Of a stretch of DNA of 64,000 nucleotides, positions 1-9,392 are shown one piece after another. The translations under genes and the position numbers were made by a program. A model generated the notes under the pieces. The model did not search any database. It saw nothing but the letters and a program-made list of their open reading frames with translations, and had not been told where the DNA came from. The stretch's first letter is position 1, and each line of letters opens with the position of its first letter. Origin of the DNA: Shewanella dokdonensis. Lineage in GTDB: Bacteria > Pseudomonadota > Gammaproteobacteria > Enterobacterales > Shewanellaceae. Location: positions 2,294,001 to 2,358,000 of the forward strand of contig NZ_CP074572.1 of assembly GCF_018394335.1 (NCBI RefSeq), given 5' to 3'.

Positions 1-1289
1 AAGGTTTCCAGATGAGCGTTGACGTATTCGGCATCAATCAGGTAATTGGCGCCGGATTTGTCGGCGGCTTCATAGGAGATATCTTCCATCAGCTTTTCCA
101 TGATGGTGTGCAGCCGTCTTGCACCGATATTTTCGGTGGTTTCATTCACTTGGAAGGCGGCGTCGGCAATGCGGTCGATGCCTGATTCCGTAAATTCTAC
201 CGTTACGCCTTCGGTTGCCATCAAGGCGACATACTGTTCGGTCAGCGATGCGTGTGGCTCGGTGAGAATGCGTTTGAAGTCGCCAGCGGTTAAGGCATCC
301 AGTTCGACACGAATAGGCAGACGCCCCTGTAGCTCGGGGATCAGATCTGATGGTTTGGTCATCTGGAATGCACCAGAAGCGATAAACAGAATGTGGTCAG
401 TGCGCACCATGCCGTGCTTGGTATTAACGGTACAGCCTTCTACCAATGGCAACAGGTCGCGTTGTACTCCTTCGCGGGAGACATCGGGGCCAGAGGTTTC
501 ACCACGTTTACAGATCTTGTCGATTTCATCTAAGAAGACGATGCCGTGCTGTTCGACCAGTTCAATCGCTTGATCTTTAAGGTCTTCCTGATTCACCAGT
601 TTGGCAGCTTCCTCTTCAGTCAACTGCTTCATGGCGTCTTTGATCTTCAGTTTGCGGCGTTTAGTCTGGCCTTGGCCCATATTTTGGAACAGGCTCTGCA
701 ACTGGTTGGTCATCTCTTCCATCCCTGGAGGTGACATGATTTCCACGCCAATCTGCGGGCCAGCGACATCGATCTCAATCTCTTTGTCATCCAACTGGCC
801 TTCGCGCAGTTTTTTGCGGAAGATCTGCCGGGTGTGCGAGCTGTCTTCTTTTTCGCTGTCCCAATCATTTTTGGGCTTGGGCAACAGTGCATCCAGTACC
901 CGTTCTTCTGCCGCTTCTTCGGCTCGGGTGCGGCATTTCAGCATCTGCTGTTCGCGGGTCATCTTGACGGCGGCATCGGTCAGATCGCGGATGATCTGAT
1001 CCACTTCTTTGCCTACATAACCCACTTCGGTAAATTTGGTGGCTTCTACCTTGATAAACGGCGCATTGGCGAGTTTTGCCAGACGGCGAGCGATTTCGGT
1101 TTTACCAACACCGGTAGGGCCAATCATCAGGATATTTTTAGGGGTGACTTCTTGGCGCAGCGCGCTATCCAGCTGCATTCGCCGCCAACGGTTACGTAAG
1201 GCGACCGCCACTGAGCGCTTGGCTTTTTGCTGGCCGATAATATGGGCGTCCAGTTCGTGGACGATTTCGCGGGGTGTCATTTCCGACAT
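1..1289 (-). CDS. hslU: HslU, ATPase subunit of the HslUV protease (3' end cut by window)
   Basis: AAA+ unfoldase that feeds substrates to the HslV peptidase in the cytoplasm. The start ATG (complement of 1287-1289) gives [14 protein letters not shown], the usual HslU N-terminus. The Walker A motif GPTGVGKTE falls near residues 57-65 and Walker B FLDEID near residue 250. The I-domain lies between them, and the sensor-like GRLPIRVEL and NIGARRLHT segments follow. I followed the frame at several points and found no break. About 429 residues are in the window; the family is about 440 long, so only the last dozen or so are missing beyond position 1. It lies 20 bases downstream of hslV and is almost certainly co-transcribed with it from the heat-shock-type promoter at 1890-1917. 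Confidence 0.97.
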   Translation of the reverse strand, partial: MSEMTPREIVHELDAHIIGQQKAKRSVAVALRNRWRRMQLDSALRQEVTPKNILMIGPTGVGKTEIARRLAKLANAPFIKVEATKFTEVGYVGKEVDQIIRDLTDAAVKMTREQQMLKCRTRAEEAAEERVLDALLPKPKNDWDSEKEDSSHTRQIFRKKLREGQLDDKEIEIDVAGPQIGVEIMSPPGMEEMTNQLQSLFQNMGQGQTKRRKLKIKDAMKQLTEEEAAKLVNQEDLKDQAIELVEQHGIVFLDEIDKICKRGETSGPDVSREGVQRDLLPLVEGCTVNTKHGMVRTDHILFIASGAFQMTKPSDLIPELQGRLPIRVELDALTAGDFKRILTEPHASLTEQYVALMATEGVTVEFTESGIDRIADAAFQVNETTENIGARRLHTIMEKLMEDISYEAADKSGANYLIDAEYVNAHLET

Positions 1290-1309
1290 GGTACTTCCTC
1301 ACGCAGAAT

Positions 1310-1834
1310 TCAGTAATTCAGTTCTTCAATGGTCTTGAACTGATTGGTAAACACGCAGATGTTGCCAGCGATGGTTAAGGCTTTTTCGCAAATGTCGCGT
1401 GCAGTAAGTTCGGTATTTTCCAGCATGGCGATAGCGGCTGCCTGGGCGTAGTTACCACCGGAACCGATGGCGATCAGGTCATTTTCCGGCTGTAGTACAT
1501 CGCCATTACCTGTGATGATCAGTGAGCACTCAGCATCGGCCACCGCCAACAGTGCTTCAAGTTTGCGCAACATACGGTCGGTGCGCCAGTCTTTGGCCAG
1601 TTCCACGGCGGCTTTCATCAAGTGCCCTTGATGCATTTCCAATTTGGCTTCAAAGCGTTCGAATAAGGTGAACGCATCGGCAGTGCCACCGGCGAATCCG
1701 GCGATCACCTGGTCGTGGTACAGACGGCGGACTTTGCGGGCATTACCTTTCATGACGGTATTTCCCAGAGAAACTTGGCCATCACCGGCCATTACCACTT
1801 GTTTGTCACGGCGTACTGATACGATTGTTGTCAC
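1310..1834 (-). CDS. hslV: HslV, peptidase subunit of the HslUV protease
   Basis: Threonine protease related to the proteasome beta subunit; it forms the double-ring chamber capped by HslU. The protein is 174 residues, the normal length. The start is GTG (complement of 1832-1834) with an AGAGGA ribosome site just upstream. After removal of the initiator the N-terminus is TTIVSVRRD, exposing the catalytic threonine. Family segments [17 protein letters not shown] and [17 protein letters not shown] are intact. First gene of the hslVU pair. Confidence 0.98.
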   Translation of the reverse strand: MTTIVSVRRDKQVVMAGDGQVSLGNTVMKGNARKVRRLYHDQVIAGFAGGTADAFTLFERFEAKLEMHQGHLMKAAVELAKDWRTDRMLRKLEALLAVADAECSLIITGNGDVLQPENDLIAIGSGGNYAQAAAIAMLENTELTARDICEKALTIAGNICVFTNQFKTIEELNY

Positions 1835-1853
1835 GATAAATCCTCTTAGCTGG

Positions 1854-1873
1854 CTGACGGGCGGCGCCGTCAG
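1854..1873 (-). promoter_or_regulatory. Stem-loop in the hslVU 5' leader
   Basis: CTGACGG (1854-1860) and CCGTCAG (1867-1873) form a perfect 7-bp stem around a GC-rich 6-base loop, between the predicted transcription start and the hslV GTG. In Escherichia coli the hslVU leader also carries a stem-loop reported to stabilise the messenger; equivalence here is inferred from position and shape. Confidence 0.55.
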
Positions 1874-1889
1874 GGTGCGATAGAGGTTA

Positions 1890-1917
1890 ATATGGGGATA
1901 GCCTGATGAATATCAAG
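1890..1917 (-). promoter_or_regulatory. Heat-shock (sigma-32 type) promoter of hslVU
   Basis: On the minus strand CTTGATA (complement of 1911-1917) is followed after 13 bases by CCCCATAT (complement of 1890-1897). This closely matches the sigma-32 consensus CTTGAA(A), N13-14, CCCCATnT, and sits about 56 bases before the hslV start codon. hslVU is a classic heat-shock operon, so element and gene agree. Confidence 0.8.
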
Positions 1918-1965
1918 CACAGAAACCGCAGTTTTTAAGGGTATACCATCAGGTTTAGCGATAAA

Positions 1966-1992
1966 AAACCGCAAGCCAATGACTTGCGGTTT
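1966..1992 (-). terminator. Intrinsic terminator after ftsN
   Basis: AAACCGCAAG (1966-1975) pairs with CTTGCGGTTT (1983-1992) around a 7-base loop. On the minus strand the stem is followed by a run of T's. It separates ftsN from hslVU. Confidence 0.85.
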
Positions 1993-2013
1993 GGTTTGTG
2001 TGCTTGGGGGCTG

Positions 2014-2580
2014 TTAACTTTCCCAGAACCAGATCATACAGCCGTTGAGACCGGCGCGTTGCAGTTCGTGACGATCAGTTTCGGCTTTGCGTTTGCTCTG
2101 ATAGGGCCCTAGCACCACCTTGTACCAGACACCGCTGCTACCATCGACTTTTCGCACTTGCGCTTCTAGCCCCTGGAAGGCGATCACCGCTTTCATTTCC
2201 TGCGCCTGTGATTCTTTACGGAAGGAGCCACACTGCATCTGATAGGGGCGTGTTGGTTGGTTGCTCTTTTCCGGTAAATCCACTTCCACCTGTTTGTTCT
2301 CTAACTCCTGCTGATACGTCCACTCTTCTTTGGGTTTGGGCGGCAGGGCGTTGGGATCTTTCTTGGGCGCGGTCTTTTCTGGGATGACCACTTTTACTGG
2401 TTCTTGAGTTACCGGTGCCGGACTGCCGTTCTTCAGCGTCCACAAAAAATAACCAAAACCAGCGACTACCACCAATACCACCAGAAACAGCAGCAACGGC
2501 GGCCGTTTGGGCGGCTGTGGTTTCTTGAGATTGCCGCGCTGTTGTCGGCGCGGCTTGCTGTTAGCGTAATCGCTGCGCAT
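2014..2580 (-). CDS. ftsN: FtsN-like SPOR-domain cell division protein
   Basis: Single-pass inner membrane protein that binds septal peptidoglycan and activates septal wall synthesis. The 188 residues comprise a basic cytoplasmic tail (1-28), one membrane helix (about 29-46, PPLLLFLVVLVVVAGFGYF), a Pro/Lys-rich periplasmic linker, and a C-terminal SPOR domain from about residue 112 (RPYQMQCGSFRKESQAQ... VWYKVVLGPY). It is shorter than E. coli FtsN (319), mostly in the linker. It starts 4 bases after the argS stop, so the two are probably co-transcribed. The hslVU-ftsN neighbourhood is conserved in enterics, which supports the name. Confidence 0.88.
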   Translation of the reverse strand: MRSDYANSKPRRQQRGNLKKPQPPKRPPLLLFLVVLVVVAGFGYFLWTLKNGSPAPVTQEPVKVVIPEKTAPKKDPNALPPKPKEEWTYQQELENKQVEVDLPEKSNQPTRPYQMQCGSFRKESQAQEMKAVIAFQGLEAQVRKVDGSSGVWYKVVLGPYQSKRKAETDRHELQRAGLNGCMIWFWES

Positions 2581-2583
2581 CGG

Positions 2584-4329
2584 TTACATCTGCTCCAGAG
2601 TATCAATCCCTAATAACGACAGCCCCTGCTTCAAGGTCTTCGCGGTTAGCTTCGCCAGTAACAGGCGGCTATCGCGTTGGCTTGCTGTGTCCGCAGCCAG
2701 TACCGGGCAAGCTTCATAGAAGCTGGAGAACGCACCTGCCAGTTCATACAGATAAGCGCACAGCAGATGTGGCTGGCCTTTATCCACCATGCGAGCCAAC
2801 ACTTCGCTAAACTGCGCCAGCTTGTTGCCGAGATCTTTCTCTTTGTCATGTTCTAAGAGAATGGTGGCGGCTGACAGGTCGATATCTTCGGCTTTCTTGA
2901 AGATACCTGCGACGCGGGTATAGGCGTACAGCAGATAAGGGGCGGTATTGCCTTCAAAACTCAGCATCTGGTCGAAACTGAAGATGTAATCACTGGCGCG
3001 ATTTTTTGACAAATCAGCGTATTTCACCGAAGCAACGCCCACCACCGCAGCAATTTGCTCCAGCGTCGCGGCATCCATATCAGGGTTCTTGCTGCGCACC
3101 AGTTCCAGCGCGCGATCATGGGCTTCATTCAGCAAGTCGATGAGTTTTACCACTCCGCCAGTACGGGTTTTGAATGGCCGACCATCTTCGCCGTTCATGG
3201 TACCAAAGCCCATGTGTTCCAGCGACATTTCTGGGCGCACAAACCCGGCAGTACGCGCCAGGCTGAAAACCTGCTGGAAGTGCAGCGCTTGGCGCAGATC
3301 CACAAAATACAGCACCCGGTCGGCGTGCAATACCGATGAGCGGTAACGCATGGCGGCCAGATCTGTGGTGGCATACAGATAACCACCGTCAGCTTTTTGG
3401 ATGATCACCGGTAATGGTTCGCCTTCTTTGGTGCGAAATGCTTCCTGAAACACCACCTTGGCGCCATTACTTTCGGTCAATAACCCCTGCGCTTCTAAAT
3501 CTTGTACCACCTGTGGCAAATCGTCGTTATAAGCACTTTCACCGCGCACATCTTTGCGGGTCAGACTAACGCCGAGGCGTTGATAGACCTTGTGACAGTG
3601 GCTCAGCGAGATTTCATTGAATTCGCGCCACAGTTTGTTGCAATACTCGTCACCGGATTGCAGTTCTACCACCAGATGGCGAGCGCGGTTGGCAAACTCT
3701 TCGGATTCATCGAAACGCACTTTGGCGGCGCGGTAAAAGCTTTCCAGATCCGACAGCTCGATTTCCGACTCAGCTCCATTGGCCGCCCGCAGTTCTTCCA
3801 TATAGGCCAGCAACATGCCGAACTGAGTGCCCCAGTCGCCCACATGGTTTTGCCGGATAACCTTATGGCCGAGAAATTCTAGGGCGCGCACAACGGAATC
3901 GCCAATGATGGTGGAACGCAGATGGCCCACGTGCATCTCTTTGGCAAGGTTAGGGGATGAGTAGTCAACCACTACAGTTTGCGCGGGCGGCAGCGCTACA
4001 CCCAAGTGCGCATCTGCCAGCGCTTGTTGTAGCTGTTTGGCCAGCGCATTGTCGTCGAGAAAGAAGTTGATAAAGCCGGGGCCGGCGATTTCCACTTTAG
4101 CGACATGGCTGGATTCTGGCAGGTTGTCGATAAGCATCTGCGCCAGCTCCCGTGGTGGTTTCCCTGCCACTTTGGTCAGCATCATTGCCAGATTAGTCGC
4201 CAGATCGCCGTGGCTCTTATCTTTGGTTCGGTCTACCTGAATGCGCGGATCAGTATCTTCGGGGATAATTCCCTGCTGTTTTAACTTGGCTACTGTCTGT
4301 TCAAGTAAAGCTTGGATATGTGATTTCAT
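2584..4329 (-). CDS. argS: Arginyl-tRNA synthetase
   Basis: Class I aminoacyl-tRNA synthetase that charges tRNA-Arg. The start at [20 protein letters not shown] gives 581 residues, close to E. coli (577). The upstream in-frame start would add 18 residues with no family likeness. An N-terminal Arg-specific domain is followed by the Rossmann domain with the HIGH-type motif HVGHLR (about residues 130-135), just after [12 protein letters not shown]. The C-terminal anticodon domain follows [18 protein letters not shown]. The frame is intact. Confidence 0.98.
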   Translation of the reverse strand: MKSHIQALLEQTVAKLKQQGIIPEDTDPRIQVDRTKDKSHGDLATNLAMMLTKVAGKPPRELAQMLIDNLPESSHVAKVEIAGPGFINFFLDDNALAKQLQQALADAHLGVALPPAQTVVVDYSSPNLAKEMHVGHLRSTIIGDSVVRALEFLGHKVIRQNHVGDWGTQFGMLLAYMEELRAANGAESEIELSDLESFYRAAKVRFDESEEFANRARHLVVELQSGDEYCNKLWREFNEISLSHCHKVYQRLGVSLTRKDVRGESAYNDDLPQVVQDLEAQGLLTESNGAKVVFQEAFRTKEGEPLPVIIQKADGGYLYATTDLAAMRYRSSVLHADRVLYFVDLRQALHFQQVFSLARTAGFVRPEMSLEHMGFGTMNGEDGRPFKTRTGGVVKLIDLLNEAHDRALELVRSKNPDMDAATLEQIAAVVGVASVKYADLSKNRASDYIFSFDQMLSFEGNTAPYLLYAYTRVAGIFKKAEDIDLSAATILLEHDKEKDLGNKLAQFSEVLARMVDKGQPHLLCAYLYELAGAFSSFYEACPVLAADTASQRDSRLLLAKLTAKTLKQGLSLLGIDTLEQM

Positions 4330-4470
4330 TGGCGTTCTGTCGGTACTGACTACAAAAATAGGGTTGATAACGAATAACCGCACATTCTAGCCGTTATGGC
4401 AGGAAGATTGCTACGCTTGCGGCCATTTTTGTGGCGCGGTTTCAGTTAACAGCGCTGAAATGCCGCGAGG

Positions 4471-6692
4471 TTACAGCAGATCTTGCGGGTCACGATCTAG
4501 GCTCCAGCGACAGCGTTTGCCGCTGGTTAGTGCTTCCGCTTGCGGCAATAGTTGTTCAAAAACCTGCTGCAAACGCCTGCGGTCAGCAGCTTGTACCAGC
4601 AGTTGCCGGCGGAATTTACCGGCTTTGCGATCCAGTGGTGCCGGCATCGGACCAATCACCTCAAAGGTATTATCCTGCGGTAATAATGCGGCAAACTCTG
4701 CCAGAAAGGTGTCGGCATCGACAGCCTGATGCGCCTCGGCTTTTATCAGGATCATATGCCATGCCGGTGGCAACAACGCCTGCTGTCGTTCGCTGAGCTG
4801 GCTGCGGGCAAATTCGCCATAGCCGCGATGCAGCAAATCCTTGAGTAGCGGATTGTCGCTCTGATGTGTTTGCAGCAATACCGTGCCGGGTTTACTGGCG
4901 CGACCTGCGCGTCCAGCCACTTGTGTATACAGTTGGGCAAAACGTTCCGGGGCGCGAAAATCGGCACTGAACAGTGCGCCATCCACATCCAGTAATCCTA
5001 CCAAGGTGACATCGGGGAAATGGTGGCCCTTGGCGAGCATCTGGGTGCCCACCAGAATTTTATATTCACCGCGGTGGATGGCCGCCAGCTGTTTTTCCAG
5101 CGAGCCTTTGCGACTGGTGGTATCGCGGTCAATACGTACCACCGGGTAGTCGGGGAATTCTTGGGTCAGCATGGTTTCCAACTGCTCGGTGCCTATGCCT
5201 TGTCCCTGCAACATGGTACTGCCACAGTTGTGACACTGGCGCGGAATTGCATACTGGTTGCCACAGTGATGGCAGCGGATTTCTCCCAGTGCTTGATGCA
5301 CAGTAAAAATGCGTCACAACGGTCACATTCATGCAGATAACCGCATTCGTGGCAGATGAGCGCCGGTGCAAAGCCGCGCCGATTGAGAAACAACAACACC
5401 TGATTGCCCGCTTGCAAGTGCAAACGCATTTCGTTCAGCAGCGGTTGTGACATGCCGGCACGCAGCGGCAGATTGCGGATATCAATGATCCCCTGCCGTA
5501 CCTTCAGCGCGCCACCGGCGCGTTCTCCCAGTTGCAGGTGGGCGTAGCGGCCATTAAGGGCATTGTGCAGCGTTTCCAGCGACGGTGTGGCACTGCCAAG
5601 CAGTACCGGAATATCTTCCAGATGCCCGCGCATCACCGCCAGATCGCGCGCATGATAGCCAACGCCTTCCTGTTGTTTGAAGCTGGCGTCATGTTCTTCA
5701 TCAAGAATGATCACTCCCGGCCACATCATGGGGGTGAACAAGGCGGAGCGGGTGCCGATAATAATCGCCGCTTCACCACAGCGAGCCTGTCGCCAGGCGT
5801 CTAACCGTTGTTTATCGGTTAACCCAGAATGGATCACCGCAATGGTCACTTTAAAGCGGCGTTTGAAGCGATTGATGGTCTGTGGTGTCAGGCCGATTTC
5901 TGGCACCAGGATCAGTGCCTGTTTGCCTTGTTTCAGTACCGTTTCTAGCAACGATAGATAGACTTCGGTTTTACCGGAACCTGTGACCCCTTCCAACAGC
6001 GTACACTTATAGCCACTTTGTGCGGTGAGTGCTGCTACCGCTACCGCCTGCTGTTTGTTGAGTTTAAGCGGCTGCTCACCCAGTTCCAGCTGCTCGCGCC
6101 AGTGGCGGTCGGCAACTAATGGCCGCTCATAAAGCCCAATCCAGTCTTTGTCTTTCAGTGCCTTGATCGCGGTTTTACTGAGTTCCAGTACTTGGACTTC
6201 TTCGGTGGTCAGTTCGCCGTGTTGCAGTTGCTGCAACACTTTTTGCTGAGCTGGCGAGCGTTTGAGACTTGCTAGCGTGGCCTCCGCTCCTTTGTCGGTG
6301 AGCGCGTAGTAACTGATAAATTCTGGTGCAGCACTGGCGCCTTTACGCAGCGCGACGGGTAAGGCTTGTGTCAGCATCTGACCTTGGCTGCACAAATAAT
6401 ATCTTGCTGCCCACAAGGTGAGTTTATACAGTGGATCAGACAATAACGGTGAGCTGTCCAGCACCGCCGTAAGGTTTTTTAACTGTTGCGGTGCTAACGT
6501 GCATTCATCTGTGGTCGCAACGACCAAACCAATCAGCTGTTGCCGCCCAAACGGAACGCGCACCCGCATGCCGACTTCCAGCGGCCAGCCAAGATTAGGT
6601 GGGATCTTGTAGGTGAAGTTCTGCCGCATAGGGACTGGCAGGGCAACTTCAGCAAACTGCGGCATGGTGATTGGCATTGAATGGTCAGACAT
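4471..6692 (-). CDS. priA: Primosomal helicase PriA (one frame break in a homopolymer)
   Basis: Superfamily 2 DNA helicase that reloads the replisome at stalled forks. The N-terminal reading frame (6692 to about 5310) has the 3' DNA-binding domain, Walker A EGVTGSGKTEVYL, the DEEHDASFKQ box, and the first zinc-binding cysteines (CHECGYLHECDRCDAF). The C-terminal frame (about 5305 to 4471) continues with CHHCGNQYAIPRQCHNCG, the remaining zinc ligands, and the helicase C-terminal part with QVAGRAGRA. The two join if one A is added to the A5 run at 5305-5309, giving about 740 residues against 732 in E. coli. The break falls inside the zinc domain and would destroy the protein if real. A sequencing error is more likely. 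Confidence 0.95.
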
Positions 6693-6789
6693 GACGGCCA
6701 GTGTACTCAGGCTGACACAACAGAGCCAGTCCTGCGCAGAATATTCTAAAATAAATCAGCAAAGTGAATTAGTTACAGGGGAAGACGGC

Positions 6790-7599
6790 ATGAAGATATC
6801 TCGCGTAACGACAGGGTTCCATTGGCTGGGATGTCTCGGCTGCGGACTGCTTGGGCTCTTGCTGATGCCATTGGCTCAGGCCGAAGTCACCCATGTCAGC
6901 ATTAATCAACGGCTGTTTGATTTAGGCAAGCTGCCGTTAATTAAGGTTAATATCGTTGCCGCACCGACAGATCCTGACCGTATGCAATTTATTTTGCGGC
7001 AAAAGAGCGGTGAAGAAAAACTGATGGTGCAGCCAATCAACAATTACCTGTTGTTGCTGATGGGGCTGGACGAAGTGACTGACGCCGACGCATTGCTGCT
7101 GGTGCAGTTGTATCAAACCAACCAATGGCAGGAGATCAGCCAGTTACCCTTGTTTGCCAAAACAGTGCCAGTGGGCAATCCGCCAGATCCCGCGCGATTC
7201 TCGATGTATCGTAATCCAGTTAAGCCCAGTGTCTTACCGCCGTCTGAAATTGTGCCGGCTACCGAGGTAGTGCCACCAGCGCCGATGCCAGCAAGCCGCG
7301 CTCCAGAGCCCGTTGCTCCGCCTAAAAAGGCAGTTACTGAGATAGCTTCCGCCCAGTGTCTACTGGATTATCATGGCACCGAAACACTGTGGCATCTGGC
7401 GAGCCGTTATGCCAAGCAATGGCGTACGCATGTGTACGCTGCGGCGCTGGCAATCATGGAGGCAAACCCTAAAGCGTTTGTCAAAGGTAAGCCCGGAAAT
7501 TTGCGGAGTGATGCACAGCTACATTGCCCACAACCCGCGCAGTGGCAATCTTATCAAGACAAGGCGTTGGCAAAGGAAAAATTTGAGGCATTGCTGTAA
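6790..7599 (+). CDS. FimV N-terminal-like periplasmic protein
   Basis: Secreted or anchored protein of 269 residues. The start at MKISRVTTGFHWLG has a GGGGAAG-type site upstream and yields a signal peptide ending near LAQAEVTH (residue about 34). The first domain (about 35-135) resembles the beta-rich FimV head. A Pro/Ala-rich linker follows, and the C-terminal part (about 190-250) with ETLWHLASRYAKQW, ALAIMEANPKAF and LRSDAQLHCP matches the LysM-like peptidoglycan-binding motif of FimV/TspA proteins (usual form DTLWSIA...ANPDAF). Full-length FimV is much longer with a TPR C-terminus, so this is a stand-alone small form. It is divergent from priA (97-base gap) and upstream of rpmE. Confidence 0.65.
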   Translation: MKISRVTTGFHWLGCLGCGLLGLLLMPLAQAEVTHVSINQRLFDLGKLPLIKVNIVAAPTDPDRMQFILRQKSGEEKLMVQPINNYLLLLMGLDEVTDADALLLVQLYQTNQWQEISQLPLFAKTVPVGNPPDPARFSMYRNPVKPSVLPPSEIVPATEVVPPAPMPASRAPEPVAPPKKAVTEIASAQCLLDYHGTETLWHLASRYAKQWRTHVYAAALAIMEANPKAFVKGKPGNLRSDAQLHCPQPAQWQSYQDKALAKEKFEALL

Positions 7600-7719
7600 G
7601 CTATTGCCATTAGTGTGCAGATACTGTAGCATTCTGCGCCCTGAAACTATGTATAACCGCATGTGGTGTCCGACTTCGGGTTGGAAGAGCGACATGGCCT
7701 TTTATTGAGGTAATCCCAA

Positions 7720-7932
7720 ATGAAACCAGGTATTCATCCTGACTATGCAGAAATCACTGCTACCTGCACTTGCGGTAACGTGATCAAAGTTCATTCCACT
7801 GCAGGTAGAGATCTGCACTTGGACGTATGTGGTGCTTGCCACCCATTCTACACCGGTACTCAGAAAGTTGTTGATACCGGCGGCCGTATTGAAAAGTTCA
7901 ACAAACGCTTCGGCATGTTGGGCAAAAAATAA
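7720..7932 (+). CDS. rpmE: Ribosomal protein L31 (zinc-binding form)
   Basis: 70-residue large-subunit protein bridging the subunits. It opens [19 protein letters not shown] and has the four zinc ligands of the C+ form: C16 and C18 in TCTCG, C37 and C40 in CGACHP. A ribosome site (TTGAGGTAA) precedes the start. It lies beside priA, as in enterics. The zinc-free paralogue usually controlled by Zur is not in the window. Confidence 0.98.
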   Translation: MKPGIHPDYAEITATCTCGNVIKVHSTAGRDLHLDVCGACHPFYTGTQKVVDTGGRIEKFNKRFGMLGKK

Positions 7933-7974
7933 TACGACTAGCGCTGTTCAGGTCATGCGCCTGGCAAGCTGATT

Positions 7975-8007
7975 CAAGGGCTGTAACCGCAAGGTTTACG
8001 GCCCTTG
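7975..8007 (+). terminator. Hairpin after rpmE
   Basis: CAAGGGC (7975-7981) pairs with GCCCTTG (8001-8007), and the inner bases GTAACC/GGTTTAC extend the stem with one mismatch and one bulge. Only a weak T-rich tail (TTGTAT) follows. Confidence 0.6.
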
Positions 8008-8094
8008 TTGTATCTGAGCGTCAGTTTTTTCGTCTACTCACCGCCGCCAAACCTATGCTTTTACTGCCCCGCTACTTCACTTCCTGCCACCACG

Positions 8095-8529
8095 TTAGAG
8101 TGGAAAGCGTTTGGTTTCATGGCTTCTTAAGCGATCGGCCAACAGCCAGCTAGTCTCATTGGGATATTTTATTTCAGTACATCTCCAAGCGTTATTGCGG
8201 GTGCCGCCACGCATGGTGTTGATGAGTTCACTCACGGAAAGATAGCTTTTGCTGTTCCAGATCAGTTTGCCGTTAATAATATCGGCTATCAGATACTTGC
8301 CGTAGTATTTGGTTCGCAGTTGCGTTTTGTGTGGCAGCGTGAGTTGCGCCCATTGGAAACTGCCTTCACCACTATATTCCTGTCGAGCGTTTTCATCTTT
8401 ATTGGCTAAATGGTCGCTTAGAATGTTAGCGATGCTGGCGGCGACCCCAGTGGGATAATGTTGTGCTAATGCAAGATAGAGTGATTCAGGAATCGGGACT
8501 GACAGGTATTGCTCTATGGGTAAGGACAT
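8095..8529 (-). CDS. Small protein of unknown function, RAMA-like C-terminal half
   Basis: 144 residues, no signal peptide or membrane segment. The N-terminal third (IPESLYLALAQHYPTGVAAS) looks helical. The second half, with GKYLIADIINGKLIWNSKSY, then LSVSELINTMRGGTRNNAW and a closing W-LADRLR, recalls the small RAMA/DUF4357-type modules found on restriction-modification and nucleic-acid proteins (G-x-L, A-x-I-x-G-x-I, y-S-x-S-e, gg-tRNAW). This is a motif-level impression only and I cannot assign a function. It is a single gene. A phased repeat at 8546-8576 lies just upstream and may be its operator. Confidence 0.6.
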   Translation of the reverse strand: MSLPIEQYLSVPIPESLYLALAQHYPTGVAASIANILSDHLANKDENARQEYSGEGSFQWAQLTLPHKTQLRTKYYGKYLIADIINGKLIWNSKSYLSVSELINTMRGGTRNNAWRCTEIKYPNETSWLLADRLRSHETKRFPL

Positions 8530-8545
8530 AAAATGGCTAACTATA

Positions 8546-8576
8546 AGTGCTTAATAGCGCTATATAGTGCTATTAA
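8546..8576. promoter_or_regulatory. Three helically phased AGYGCT repeats inside a 26-bp near-palindrome
   Basis: AGTGCT (8546-8551), AGCGCT (8556-8561) and AGTGCT (8566-8571) recur every 10 bases, one helical turn. Bases 8551-8576 also form a near-perfect palindrome: TTAATAGC...GCTATTAA around the palindromic core CTATATAG. The element lies 17-47 bases upstream of the minus-strand gene starting at 8529, where a repressor or activator would bind. Confidence 0.5.
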
Positions 8577-9392
8577 TGGTGATGTTTTGTCAAATAACAC
8601 AGTCGAATAAGCAAAATTTTATCATCCAAGATGATTTGTAATAGTTTGATATTTATCAGTAATAACTGTTTTTATGTTTTTCTAGGTCAAAATCTGCGGG
8701 GTGTCTGCGTTTTGCTCGGCGGCAATCACTGTTAATACCTATCAGTCGTGAGCAAGCAAAAGGATAAACACCTTTTCAGGTAAGCCGATGCAGCAAACAT
8801 AGTGCGCAAAATAGGCAAACGCGGGTGTTTAGCTGAGCCAGGTTTACGCACATTGCCGTACCGCTTGTTGTTAAACGCTGAGCGCATTTCACGCAGTAAA
8901 CGGATGGACATCGACTGTTCGCGTGCCTCACTCTGTGCTTCTTCATCAATAAGATGGGCACTGTAGGGTAATATCTGTCCGTAAGTGGTCAGTTGCGCAA
9001 GCAGGTTTAGCGGTTGTTACTGCCCCCGCTTGTGGTGTCGTTACGCAAAAAAATGGTTTACCAATGAAAATGTCAGTTAGTATCAGAGATCAGTAAGTTA
9101 ATTAAATTTAGCCGCAATATCACCATTAAAAGCCGCTTTTAGGGGGCGCAGAATGTTGTTTTAATACATTCTTGGAATCTGGCTTCTATTCTCTCGCACA
9201 TGCGTTACTTCGCTTTGGCATCCATTAGATAAATTCTTATTTTTATAGTAAAAAATAGCCAGAAGCAGTTTTATTCACCTAAGCTTTCAAGTATCTTTAC
9301 AGCCCCTATTTTCAGGCGTTCCGATGCTTTGCTCTTAATGTTTCGGTTCGCGAATAATTATTAAAATACTTTGCCCTGTATCAGGATCCACC
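8577..9392. other. 816-base stretch without a clear gene; possible decayed reading frame
   Basis: No convincing gene lies between the unknown gene and the malic enzyme. On the minus strand, 9016 down to 8732 is open for 94 codons (…QLTTYGQILPYSAHL… SMSIRLLREMRSAFNN…) with an internal ATG at 8911. The text looks protein-like (helical, charged), but it lacks a proper start with a ribosome site and I recognise no family, so it may be a remnant. The rest is AT-rich, and the malic enzyme promoter must lie in its last part, though I cannot point to clear -35/-10 boxes. Confidence 0.4.

Noticed and set aside
100..1338. Several plus-strand open frames of 60-150 codons over hslU and hslV
   Set aside because: They are antisense shadows of hslU/hslV, have Arg/Ser-rich unnatural composition and no family likeness.
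5300..5312. Programmed ribosomal frameshift in priA
   Set aside because: There is no slippery heptamer with a downstream structure characteristic of programmed shifts, the break is in a plain A5/T5 run inside the zinc domain, and many unrelated genes in the window show the same kind of break.
8577..9392. tRNA, small RNA or insertion sequence in the largest empty gaps
   Set aside because: No cloverleaf with a T-arm GTTCRA motif, no transposase frame and no terminal inverted repeats were seen. A small RNA cannot be excluded by eye.
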